Notes under the pieces: generated by a model
Database searches by the model: none
Told to the model about the DNA's origin: nothing
Seen by the model: the letters and a program-made list of their open reading frames with translations, nothing else
Made by a program: the position numbers and the translations under genes
Part shown: positions 20,986 through 33,500 of the stretch, piece after piece
How positions within the stretch are numbered: position 1 is the stretch's first letter
Layout: each line of letters starts with the position of its first letter
NCBI GenBank assembly: GCA_002633005.1
Contig: NMRA01000092.1
Span: 839,116 to 903,115, forward strand
DNA length: 64,000 bases
Reading direction: 5' to 3'
Origin: Phoronis australis
Taxonomy: Eukaryota; Phoronida; Phoronidae

Positions 20986-22686
20986 GAATACACAGAAGAT
21001 ACAAGGAAAATGTTGACAAACCCAGAAATCGCGAGGCATCCTATCTGGGTTGCAGACAATACATAGAAGAAAGAAGTATTTTCCAGATTCCACTGTTCTT
21101 TACCTACATAACACTCGTAAAACGTGTGCCAATGTCTCTTGTTCACGGGAACATACACTACATCTATCAGGATCACAAATTTTTACTTTCTGAAGAAAAG
21201 AGTTTATTTCTTAACTTTTATGGAAAGTGCTACACTGCAACCAATGTGAAGAGCTATCCACAGTACATTTCCAAGCTACGTTATAGTTTGCCCAATTATT
21301 ATCTATCAGAAAACCTTTATCTGCAAATTTCGGATAAATACTTGGAATAGTTTATCACACTTTTCGTAAATGGCACTGCATTTTAAATTTCTATTGAAGA
21401 ATGTAATCGTATCAAACGGCCCCAAAGGTCAAATTAATTATAATATATAAACATTATAATATTATTTGGATGAATGCCTGACTAAATTATCCACAGCAAA
21501 TGTGAAGTATCCATATTCTAAAACCTTTGTCTTTTGAATCATTGATATTATTTCCCTAATGGCTTAACTAGTCATTTTATAACCTCTCTGGTACATTTCC
21601 TTTTTATGTAACTATTACACGCTGTTATTTTTCGCATTTTGGTAATACTCTTGGTTTTTAGAATTAAAAAAATATTTTTAAACCAGTCAGCTATGCGAAA
21701 TGATAATTACTAATGCATTAGAGTATTTATCTTTTGCTTCTGGCATAATCACCAATAACTGACAAAGGGCTTTCTAATGATATGACTCTTATAAGTGCAA
21801 TTCGGTTGAAAAACGGCGGAGTTGCGAAAAGCTGCGGAGCAAACGAATGCAAACACCTCCCACCCATACGCGGCGCAACCTCAGCGGCCGCGAGATCGTA
21901 CTTGGCAGGCCAGGGCTCGAGTTCTATGGTCAAACAGTGTGATGTCGTCACCATAAGATTAACCATGCATCTGAAAAAAAACATTGACGGAAAATCAGCC
22001 CAGTCCCTATCGGAAATTATGAAAATACACGTATTCACTATATTTAGCGCGATGTGCGGCGACAAAAAAACCCTTGATGTTCCTTTCAATCGCGTTTGAA
22101 AAGCCAGTTTTGTATGCGCAGCAAACCGGTTCCCGCCACACGCTACGCAGGTTGCCTGACTTTCACGGTACCCCCTCTGTTAGTCTATTTTGCAGTGTCA
22201 GTTTAGTATACATATTGCAACCGTCTAAGAAAGTCGTGAGCTGTTACTTTGTGGTGGTGTTACTGTATTATTTCATGTTCACTTGAAAATGAAACAGGAG
22301 TGTTTGGAAATATCGCACGCGGTTATACCGGGCTTATTTCTAACTGTTGCCTTTTGGGATGTTGATCGCTGCTTCAGCAGAACTTCAGACGAACAAAATG
22401 AAGACCATCAATAATGAAAACTGTCGTGTCTTCAATGGATTTTGTGTCTCAGAAAACGTGCTACTCACAGAATGTATGTTTTCTGTATCACAAAACGTGT
22501 ATGTTCCGATGTCATTACGTAATGGGGCTATTCGGAGAATTCTTCTCAAGGTGTTGCTGCTGTACTAGTGGCGATTGAATTGCGCATGCGTGGCTGTCTG
22601 CATGTAAACAACTGGTAAAAGATGGAATTTTTATCAAAATACGTCGTCGCGCTAAGCCTTGTTACTGCTAATTTTCCTGGTGCTAG
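20982..22686. other. Intergenic region with a GC-richer patch
   Basis: No supported gene. The patch at about 21800-21970 is GC-richer than its surroundings and open in frames on both strands. Neither translation shows a family signature or clear splice sites. Confidence 0.4.
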
Positions 22687-22853
22687 TCTTCGGCAGGGGG
22701 CCACAAATTCCCAAAAGACCTAAGGTTACTATATTCGTGGACAATTGCGGTCAACAGGGTCAACTAACTGACAAAAAGCGTGTGGATGCTGAAGCCCCGT
22801 GTGTGCTCTATGTCATGACTATGCAGTTCCATTCGGAGACTACACATTACTTG
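22687..22853 (+). CDS. Orphan exon-like segment, unknown
   Basis: A plausible acceptor (TGCTAATTTTCCTGGTGCTAG) is followed by an open frame to a strong donor GTAAGT at 22854. The translation includes RPKVTIFVDNCGQQGQLTDK and CVLYVMTMQF, which is protein-like. In another frame an ATG at 22622 opens a short signal-peptide-like ORF that stops near 22720, so a frameshifted or dead gene is also possible. The next exon-like segment at 23497 does not match in phase. The product is not recognised. Confidence 0.25.
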
Positions 22854-23496
22854 GTAAGTTTTTAGCAATCAGTTTCTATCAACATCGTTCGGTGATGTTA
22901 TCCCCACCAGTTACCCCACTGAATAACAGTTTTATTGAGTGAAACTAAGTGTTTCTTTTTGGAAACTCACCCGATGCCGGGTAGGCTAGCAGCACATATG
23001 ATATTGTCCTGGGTGGGAGTGCTCCCAAAATAAGAGGTGTATGGTACGTGATGCACAGAAGTCAAGAGTGACTTTTTCACAGCAGTTTCTCTTCAAAACT
23101 ATGCTGTTTCCAATGAAATTCTCTAGATGAGTGAGTTTCCTTATTTTATTGTGGACCCCACCCCCAGGATTACCAGCTCAGTTATCGAATTAACATGAAT
23201 AAGCCTTAATTCAGTAAATGTCGTAACATTGCATTGGAAAAAATTGACACCTAGAATGAATTTTACTTGTTGAGATCAGAAGCACATTTTAAGTGTCATG
23301 AAAAATACACATTGTTAAATCACTTTTAGCCTGTTTCACATATTTTAATTCAGATATTAAATAAGACTTGGGTACAAAGGCTATTTGTTTCTACACATAA
23401 ACATGAAGATGAAATGTCAAGTATGTTCTGCCTTACAAAAGTAGTTTTGTCTTGTCTTTTCTTTTACAATTTGCTAATATTTCTATTCTGTTACAG

Positions 23497-23617
23497 GCAA
23501 GAAAAAACAACTGAAACCAACCACCTGACCATCTATTTCACCGTTGGACAAAGTGAAAAGCAATCCTTCAGCAATAACCTGAGACAACTGAACGTAATTC
23601 AGAAATTCAGTACCTGA
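23497..23617 (+). CDS. Possible terminal exon, unknown
   Basis: A good acceptor, TTTCTATTCTGTTACAG, precedes a frame that reads QEKTTETNHLTIYFTVGQ and on to TGA at 23615-23617. To use this frame the preceding exon would have to end in phase 2, whereas the segment at 22687-22853 ends in phase 0. The sequence is followed after 300 bases by an 816-base N gap. Confidence 0.22.
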
Positions 23618-23933
23618 TATACCTGATTATGGACTCCCTCGCAATGTTGTTTCTTTCTGTGCTTTTTCAGTTTGCCATTTGTTTTTAAATACACTGATAA
23701 TTGTTTATTCTCGAATCTTGTGCATAGCAGATTCTTATCCAGCTAGCTACAATTGAAAACATACAATAAGACAATCGATGCAGTCACTGAATGTCATTTC
23801 CCCCATAATCTGTACCAAATTGAAAAGTTTTTACCAATAGTATAAAGCCTTTCTTTTGAAAGCAAAATTTAATGTCACTCAGCTTTTGGCTTTCATTTCA
23901 CTGGGTTCTAGTTTCAATGGCCTATAGAAGCGC

Positions 23934-24749
23934 NNNNNNNNNNNNNNNNNNNNNNNNNNNNNNNNNNNNNNNNNNNNNNNNNNNNNNNNNNNNNNNNNNN
24001 NNNNNNNNNNNNNNNNNNNNNNNNNNNNNNNNNNNNNNNNNNNNNNNNNNNNNNNNNNNNNNNNNNNNNNNNNNNNNNNNNNNNNNNNNNNNNNNNNNNN
24101 NNNNNNNNNNNNNNNNNNNNNNNNNNNNNNNNNNNNNNNNNNNNNNNNNNNNNNNNNNNNNNNNNNNNNNNNNNNNNNNNNNNNNNNNNNNNNNNNNNNN
24201 NNNNNNNNNNNNNNNNNNNNNNNNNNNNNNNNNNNNNNNNNNNNNNNNNNNNNNNNNNNNNNNNNNNNNNNNNNNNNNNNNNNNNNNNNNNNNNNNNNNN
24301 NNNNNNNNNNNNNNNNNNNNNNNNNNNNNNNNNNNNNNNNNNNNNNNNNNNNNNNNNNNNNNNNNNNNNNNNNNNNNNNNNNNNNNNNNNNNNNNNNNNN
24401 NNNNNNNNNNNNNNNNNNNNNNNNNNNNNNNNNNNNNNNNNNNNNNNNNNNNNNNNNNNNNNNNNNNNNNNNNNNNNNNNNNNNNNNNNNNNNNNNNNNN
24501 NNNNNNNNNNNNNNNNNNNNNNNNNNNNNNNNNNNNNNNNNNNNNNNNNNNNNNNNNNNNNNNNNNNNNNNNNNNNNNNNNNNNNNNNNNNNNNNNNNNN
24601 NNNNNNNNNNNNNNNNNNNNNNNNNNNNNNNNNNNNNNNNNNNNNNNNNNNNNNNNNNNNNNNNNNNNNNNNNNNNNNNNNNNNNNNNNNNNNNNNNNNN
24701 NNNNNNNNNNNNNNNNNNNNNNNNNNNNNNNNNNNNNNNNNNNNNNNNN
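23934..24749. other. Assembly gap of 816 N
   Basis: The sequence is N throughout. The three long ORFs reported across it are artefacts of unknown bases. Confidence 0.99.
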
Positions 24750-26525
24750 ATTCCAAACAATAATAATGCTTTGATGTACGAAAAGATCCCGATTGCTACG
24801 TCAAGTATCGTATCACATATCACAACATACAAAGATTAACCAGACTCTGGCTGGCGACTGACTGCCGCGAAGTCGACATCGGCGAGTGCCTCAGTTAACA
24901 AGCACCGGTAGAATAATCATGGAATAATCGTTAAAATAATCACAAACCTTACCTTTGTATGAGGTCGTGCTTACTTCCTCTCATAGAAGCACCCTTTTTA
25001 CGCAATCTCAGATTCAGTTGGCACGGTTGCAAGCCATTTCACCATGTATTTAAAGGGCTCGCGAAATCGAGGCTGTTAATCTATCACCACTAGTACACGC
25101 ACGCCCTCTAGTTATTGCAGATTTCCCGAATAGCCCCATTGCACGTTTTTCTATTTCACAGAAATGTGTGTTTTCTCATGTGGCTTGTGTTCATTTGTTT
25201 TTGCAGTCCTGTTGTTATCTATAGTCGATTAGATTTACACTTACCTAATGATTTAAAAACAGAGCTTAAATAAAATGTTCTATTGTAAACACAGTCCGGC
25301 CAAGCCCTAGGTCGTATATAAACATATGACCCCCTGGTGGTCAACTTTAGAACCAATCGGAATACAATGAATCCACCCCAACCAGGCTGTTGTTCGATGA
25401 TGAATTATAAGATGCGTGGCTTTCACGTTTTCAGAAAGAAACGCTTTCGTTCGTTTCCTGTTAAAAGAAGACATTTTTGCCGTTGTGTGACTTGTGTCGT
25501 CAGTTTCACTAAATATACAGCTTACACGACCTAATTCGGATGGAATATCACACTCAAGAAATCAATTGAGCTTCAGTACTAACTCGTCCGTTACTATTGA
25601 TTGACCGCTACCAAAATCTGCTTTTGGTGCTGGAAATTCGTCCTTGTTGAGGTAAGGTTCTATTCAACAGGTACTTTAAAGTGCCATGGTTTTCATGTGC
25701 TTTGTCAAGCCACGCTAGTGTATCGATTGTCCTTCCATATGGTGTCCTTCAATGTGTTATCAATTCTAAGCATTTACCAAAAACATATCTGGGAAAATCT
25801 GCTGTTTAGCATTTCCTTCTTATAGCTATATGATCACACGTGGTGATAAAGTTTAAGGAATATACATAAAGATGTATCGGAGACAGTCTTTTAAATACAA
25901 ACTACGATACACTAAAAGCATCAAGTTCACTCCCGGTTTGTGGTCTAATTATTCTAACATTTCGTGTCGCATGTTCATTTTGCGCTTTCAGTCGGGGTTA
26001 TCTCAAATTAGTGCGATAATACATTCATTTGTGTACAGTGTAATATTAGTTACAACGTTAACAAATATCATGGCTATAGTGAACGTACATCCGTTGACAA
26101 TTGTCCATATTGTACGGGAGCCGCCGATTAGCAAACGCTGTGCCTTATGCGGGCCCTTGTACGAAAAACAAAGACGACGATTTTACACTACGGGTGGAGG
26201 TACGTACCCGGGGGGTACATTCCATAAAGTATCATAGCCGATGCTTCAGCTCGCACTAACGACAACTCAAGGTAATTATTATAGAAGAATGCCCGTCATG
26301 AATTTAGATTTGTGAATTTTGAATGCGTCTTTCATTAAGTTCTTTTAATTTCGAAGTCTTCCCATGTTTGGACAAGTTTGTTAGAGACGAATACTGATAA
26401 AAGGCACCAACAAGTAAAGCTACATAGTTAGAAAAGTATCAAAATGGACAAAGGAATAGATGAAATCTGGAGCGATCGAAAGAAAGGTCTCCACACTGCC
26501 GAGACAATGGAACCGATTTTGCCCT
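24750..26525. other. Intergenic region
   Basis: I see no supported gene. A 121-codon ORF at 25872-26237 begins with ATG but has no domain signature, no splice context and a skewed composition. Confidence 0.4.
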
Positions 26526-26700
26526 ACTAAGGTGGCTAAATAACAAAAATCGATTTAGTCCTTTTACTCCTAAAAATCGGTCTCTGTATACTTTTTGCCG
26601 TGACAGGGTCTATTACCGTCAAGAACATAGAAATCATCATCGCGGTGACTCAAGAAAACACTTCCGGAAGTTTATTGAGGTTCGCCGACCCTAAAATTGT
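26526..26700. mobile_element. Half copy of the long-TIR palindromic element
   Basis: The start GGTGGCTAAATAACAAAAATC and a later block CAAGAACATAGAA, then GGTGACTCAAGAAAA and GAAGTTTATTGAGG, match one arm of the element at 41901-42220. The other arm is missing or too diverged to see. Confidence 0.55.
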
Positions 26701-26989
26701 TTACTGGAATAATGGCACATGAACGCATTACCCGTGACTTGAGTTTTCACCTCAATGTGAGTGGTAATGCTTTGAAACCACAATGCGTTTCGGTTAAGAT
26801 TTCGACATTGACCTCTCAGCGGTGAAATGCCCCTTTAAGCTTCTCTCGCGGTGAGTTTTCAGGGTGAGCTTACTTCGCGGAGAACGTACTGACCTAACTG
26901 ATGTAATAAAAATAATGCACACGATTAAAATTGTGATTTAAGCGCAAATAATTCTGCATTCGGTATGGTGTGAGCAAGAGTACCCAATC

Positions 26990-27290
26990 GGCGTAAAGGG
27001 ACACAGTCGGTTTTACGACCCGCGAAAAAACGCACTTTGGGGGCTATTTTGGGTCGGATCTAGAAGTTATCATCTTTGACCAGAGCTACAAAACAAAAAA
27101 AAGTTGTTGCGTTTTTGATTTTATGACAAATCGCCGATCCCTGTCAAGGTCGTCCAATCAACATTAACGGAAATCGAGGCGGCAACTAATCAGCTCAGCA
27201 TTTCGTTGCTGGGCGCCGTGAAATGGTGTGTAGTGCTAATCTAAGTCAGTGTAAAAACCCAATGGTTAATCTCCTGAGTTTGTGTGAGAC
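26990..27290. repeat. Dispersed ~300-bp repeat, copy 1
   Basis: It aligns by eye with 44975-45290. Both begin with AAAGGGAC followed by a TCGG block, share GAGGCGG, a TTTCGTTGCT-type block near the middle, and TAGTGCTAATCTAAGTC near the end. The ORF at 27223-27501 starts inside this repeat. Confidence 0.6.
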
Positions 27291-27501
27291 AATTAGGTGT
27301 GAATCGAAGCGCATTGGACGAGTAACCACTCTAGAACGGCCATTAAGGAACGAAATCGAACGTTGGATTGCTGCTAATCAACATGTTGAATTCTTCGCTG
27401 AGTCTCAAAAATCTTCGTATCATATCAAGCAGTGGCCATACTTATATACAAAACTCGCTTTCCTAAATAGCCAAAGCCGTTTTGAAAACCTGATAACCTG
27501 A

Positions 27502-30500
27502 TAATTATGACTGCTAACGTATGCAGTTTTTAAGAGATAAATATAACCAGAGTGCCGTGATTTTGGACATCATGCCAGAACTCTAAAAATTACACACCGG
27601 GCAAAGTGAGCTTCCGAGTCATGGGGTACTTGAAGTCACGTGTTTCCACAGATAGGGAAGCCTATGGTCAGTGTCCTCTCAGATTTTTGCGAAAGTAAAA
27701 GGAGAGAAAATCGGAGTATTTTAACAAAAAAAAAAAATCTGAACAACTACTGAAGTGTTGTCTGAGAAATATGTTTACAATTCTGTTCAACTTTGTGCGC
27801 TTTATCCACGCTTCGTTATCGCCGATTTGGAACTTCATATCTCTATGATGACTGATTAGAGTCCAAGAAACTTCAAGTTGTGCACTTCACGCAATGTTCT
27901 CCATAATGCTGCTAGGAATTGTTTTTAGTGTTCTATTTTGTCATTAGAGGCTTTCAAAACTAGACTTTGAGGATAAAAAACACAAAAAGAGTTCCACAAA
28001 ATTCTGAAATTTGAACTGCGTTTTTGAGATTTCCTCTTCGAATATTTAGAGAAAGAGAAATTGGGCAGAAGCCTTTGTTTTGTTATGAATGTATTATTCT
28101 GTCTTATTAAATTTTGATAAAAAGCATGCTCACATGTTTCAATAAATGACAGATAGGTATAAAGTCAAAATCAAATCCTGCACCTTTCGTATTTTCAGAA
28201 AATATATTATTTTACAAACTAAATTATATATTTGCTGTCGATAAGAGCGCGCATAATGTTAACGCGTGAGCAAGATCTTATAATACATGAATATATCTAA
28301 GGAAATCTTGTAACGTATTCGTGAATTCGATAACCCGTTAAAATTGTCCTCTCTTCAAATGCATGACCCAGAATCAGGCTATGTACCGCAACACATGATT
28401 CACTGATAAGCAGTCACAGAGCATCTGACCGTATAAATTGTCTGGCAACGTTAATGATTCTAAATTATTCTAAAATGTATTTACATGCTTGCCGTCGATA
28501 ACAAGCTACAAATGGTATCCACGTGCAGATTTTATTAAAAATGACGACTAAGCCCATATCAGTCATGATGACAAAAATCAATGCAGCGTTGTTACATCGA
28601 ATACCGGATTAATTGTTCACGTCTATGCAGAAATTATCCTGGTAATTAAGGAGCATCGCAGGTCGAAAATTTACACCACTAATTGTCAACGTCGTGGAAG
28701 TACCACTGCAGTCGCTTGGAAAATTGAAGTCTTCTAGTTAAAGATAACCAAAGCTACTTAACTTCATGGGAAATATTTCAAATATTGGTAAATTTCAGGT
28801 CATCTTTGTGAAAAAGAAGCTACATGACGTTACGTTAGATTACTCAGTGCAAACATGTCGCCTTTACTTTTTCATGTATTTACATTTTGTTTTTTTTTAG
28901 TTTTCATAACGATTATTACGCAACACCTGTTGCACCAATGAACTCTTCTCGCGCGCATTCACAATTTCCAAATACGAGCTTTTATCTTGACAGGGGTCAG
29001 CACAGACAGAGAAATGCGAGCTCAGCTGGCTATTGCACGTGAAAATTAGATAAACTGACAGTGCACGTTCATTCATGAAAATACGAACTCAACTGGATGA
29101 ACTAGGCACTATTTCATTCAATTGCTCACGCCTTGACGAGTTGCAAGCTTTCCGTCTGTGCTGGTCCTAGGTACACACACCGCGTATACATAGTAAGCGC
29201 TTGCAGTGAGCTTAATTTCCACGTGATATATGCCTTCAGACATTAACACGCGTAACGGCAATGATTGTTTGGAGGCAACTGGCTCCATAATTTCATGATG
29301 ACAAAGATGAGAAAAAGTACATGAAAATTTACGAGGATTATTTTCGTTAAAAACGCGAAATCGGGTTACATAAATGCCATTTGTTAGATATACACAGTCA
29401 CACAAAAATCTCATGCCATTCGGTTCGAGAAAAACTTTGCTTTAATGTGACATTTGTCAATTCCCCCATCACGACTCTTTGAATGATGTATAACTTATAA
29501 AATACTTCCTAATAAGTAATAACAATGTCCATTTCCTCTCTCGGTGTAGAAATTTTAACGAAGCGACAGTAGATTGCATACATGTATCGATGATACGCCC
29601 TGGTAATATTTGCCGGAAACTCAAACACAGGGTTTATAGAGGAATTCAGTAGCGGATCTACAGAGTTGGTCAGGAGGTCTCAACATTTCTCAGGAGATGC
29701 AGTAAACTTTGTAGATTTTAGAATGACGTTACCTTGTAACTGGCGCTGATAGTTAGAAGCATTTACCATGAATTTGAAGGAATTACCGATGCAACAGGCA
29801 ACTCTGTCGTTGTGTGTTCAATTATTTTGCCTCTGCAAGAAGAGTTCAATTCTGCCAACTTACGACTTTATTATAAAAATATAGTATGACCATGTAAAAA
29901 CAAGATAGGCCTACCATCCACTGCATGAGAGCTCAACAATCACGAGAACAGTTTTAATGTACTCGTACACTCGGCAAAAAGGCCAAATAGAAGCATATGA
30001 CAGAACTTCAGAACACGACAACTCGGTATTCACTTCACACTGAACGCGCAACGGTTTTAGTATTTTGCATATCTATGTGAATTAAAATAATTTCGCATTT
30101 TAGAGTACAAGAATACAATGAAAAATAATAAAACGCACGAGTTCCTCATTAAAGATTAGACCGAAAATAGTTGATTCAGGTCATTACCCCGACTGAATTG
30201 AGACCTGCGCTCACCGATCTAAAAAATTACCCGCCCGCATCAATTTCAGCCAAGGTCTCGTATTTATTTTTTGTTTTTAAAAGCTGCACAAAGGCACGTA
30301 AGCCAGAGTAGGTTAGGTTTGAAACGCCATGATTTGCCAAGCGGTGAGTTACTTTAAAAAAAGAGCAATTAAAAATGCACTACTGACTAGATTTTCAAAA
30401 AAAAAACAGAGCTCAGGCGAGAATCTCGTATGAACGCGCGAACACTCGAGACGTCGCAAGATATCGCCATGTATTACAAACACGTGATCCCTCTAGCTTC

Positions 30501-33500
30501 CTTAGCGAGATTCTTGCGTCTACAAAATTCTAGCCCGAACCAATTAAGCTTTTTGGCCTCATAATTGACTCATTTTTTCTAATGAACATTTTTAGGGAAC
30601 TTTGATAATTTCACTCCATTTCTTCACAGAGACCCAAGAACAGTCTCAGACAAAAATCTGCAAACCTGTCATGAGATACACCTCGAACAGCAAGGGAAAT
30701 TTCAATGTCTATTTGTTACGTTCGCGCCGGCATACACCGTAGCAATATCCGTTAATCTGCCCAGGTGAGAGTTCAGTAACTCTGGGGCCTACGCTTGGAC
30801 CTCGCTAAAATCTAGCCAAATTCATGTGTTCTTGTTTAAAATACACGGCAATATCTCACGTATCTCGCAGTCTTGCTTTTTAGCAAGGTCCTAGCTTTGC
30901 TGTTACTCTACCCTGGTAAGAGCCGGGGATGCCAGGCCACGTCGCGGCGATGAGTAGTCGCCGTGTTTTTATGAACAGTGCATAGAACCCTGACTGTCCA
31001 CTCGGTTTGGGGTTTTTACCTTTTTTCAAACAGACCTGTGTTCCGTGACAATTAAAATGACATAACAATCGTAGAATATGCAGAATACAGATAGATTGAA
31101 GTCATTGATGGTCGTTAACACTATAACGACGATATTCTATATGATTGTTTACATGTCTGACCCACAGTAACAAATGCATGGCGAAAGCTTGACTACAAAA
31201 CTGAGGATTTCCCTTATACTATTTATGTCCAAATCCATGTGGCAATGCTTATGTCCAGTCTGGAAAACAATAATTGACCTTTTTATAGATTTTTCCTTTC
31301 TTGAAATTGCCAGTTCATGAAGTGACTTTTCGTATTGTGGCGTTGAGCGACACGTGCATTCCATCCTAATTTAGACAGCCGCTGTGCCATTCGCATTGAC
31401 CTTTCCCTACCATTGACTACAAGTACAATTGATGGTCTCCTTGCTTACTACTTCAGCAGAACGCAACTGAATTTCAAAGCATGGTCCGTGACTACTACTC
31501 CAGACGACTCGAAAATTGACCAGTTACATTCTCACGAAATTGGAAAAATTACTCGAAGCGTGGCACGCGATTCGTCAATTTTCAAATCGAGTCTTCGGCG
31601 AATATTTGGTGGTAGAGGGCCCAGGTTATTCAGTCGCACGAAATATGTCTTAAATCTTTCCATATCAGAACAAACCATGACATTCGTAAGTGTGGTCGAT
31701 CGTGACCCTCAAAGAATTTGACTACTTCACTCCGGGCCAATCGTTGGACACTTCACAATTCATTTCGATAGTAAAAACCATTGTCTCGTGCCAAGAAAAT
31801 TTGCAGACTTGGTTGTTACACTATTTCTATGTTGTTCGGGCCGTAAGTCGGAAGAAATATTCGTGTCACTGTGTCTAGTTGTATTTGCAACTCGATCACG
31901 CTCCAAGCCACCAAAGTCCTCTTTGTGTGCCTGATGAAGCCAGTATTTGTTAGTTTGCCGAGCCACTCTAAACAATTGAACTCGCGGTACAGGTGTTTCT
32001 GATGAATCAACCCGTATATCACAGCTACAGTTTCATATACGCATGAAAATAATTTTAATAGAAACTTTCCATTGCATGGCAGAGCCCGCACTGCGAAACT
32101 TCCGTACTGGTGGACTAGACCGGGTGATGAATAATACACGCCTAGTATACGATGGTATATTTCAAAACAGTTCGTGTTCTGAGAAGCTTTGGTAATGAAA
32201 CTGTTTAACCGAGTTTCCAGGTTACAATCCTTTGGAGAGGCAAGTCTAAGCTTCCAAACTACACTAATTGGTAAGGATATTAACGTATACAATTTATCGC
32301 ATTTGCATTAAATCGTAACAGCTGCTTTACAAATTAATGGTAGATCGGCACATGCGCACTGTGCCTATTCCCTGAACAGGTTGTTCTTCGTTTCCATTTG
32401 AGCCAATTAGTTATTTTTCAAATCATGGTGCCCATGTTGATAAAGGCTTATGGAATTTGTAACGAAAGAACACAAAATTTCGTACGCGATCGTCGATCTG
32501 ACACCCAGGAAATAGTTACAAATATGACAACCTGGGAAGATGCAGTTACGCGATTCGTAAACGACCAATGTCAAATGAAATAACATTCTTTATCAGATTG
32601 CCAGAATATTAGTAAACCAATAGTGTTTTGCGTAGCATGTTTTCCGGTTTGCAATGTTCAAGCTATATTTGACACTCATGTACGAACAGCAGTTATTAAA
32701 GTTTTAAAATCATACTGAAATAACAATGTGCGCTCGGAATAGGTAAAGTGGCCAACTTCGAAGTATGGTAAACTAAGAAAGGGGCCAGAAATAAACCTCA
32801 TGAGTTCATTTCGGCCATAAAAAGAAGTACTGTGTTGCCTTATTTCAAGACTCGGTGAATCGTCGCAAAATTGAATCATAACATTCGACACTCCATTGTG
32901 TGGCAAGAGGTATCCACTCAACCAAAGGCAGACAATGATTTTTTTTGACGCCAACTCCCAAATTTAACTTGGAAGTAGCAAATTTTCTTCTCGCATTTCT
33001 GTAGGGACCTTAGCCGTCGGGAATGACGTTGAACTTAGCTAAGACGTGCACTGTGCGTAACAATATCACACAGTGCTGCCCTCTCAGGTGTTTTAACTGT
33101 ATTGTAACTTATGTGATAGTGATGAGAAAACGCTGACTTGTCATGCCACTTTGGCTAAGTAGTAGATGGTAATAACAATAAAATATAGACTAGTGTCTTA
33201 CTATCAAATCGTATATATGCCAACAATGCACTTGGTTAAAAACTGGGTGACAGAAGAACAATTGTAAATATTGATGCCTGCTGTGGCAATGACCGAGTAA
33301 TATTCCGAACACCGGAAGAAGTTCTTGCAATTGGCGTCAATGGAACACTGTGTGTGACTAGAACTGAAATCATGCAAGCTGCATGTCACATGCTTAGATT
33401 TTTACCCTTTTTCTTCTTCTCTGCTCATTCCGAGGATAGTGATAATGCATACGTCAGTCAAGTCATAAATTTCTACCAATCAGGGCCCAGGAAATGTAAA

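Noticed and set aside
20902-21093. Ile/Tyr-repeat ORF
   Set aside because: Read-through of the (TA)n microsatellite.
21727-22099. Overlapping 105- and 120-codon ORFs on opposite strands
   Set aside because: GC-richer patch without recognisable product; strand cannot be decided.
23872-24832. Three ORFs of 280-317 codons
   Set aside because: They are almost wholly unknown residues from the N gap.
29648-29680. CAGTAGCGGATCTA, similar to the TIR ends
   Set aside because: Only one end is visible, without the inner G-rich block or a partner end.
31816-32292. 158-codon minus-strand ORF
   Set aside because: No domain signature, splice context or compositional shift; expected by chance in a large AT-rich desert.
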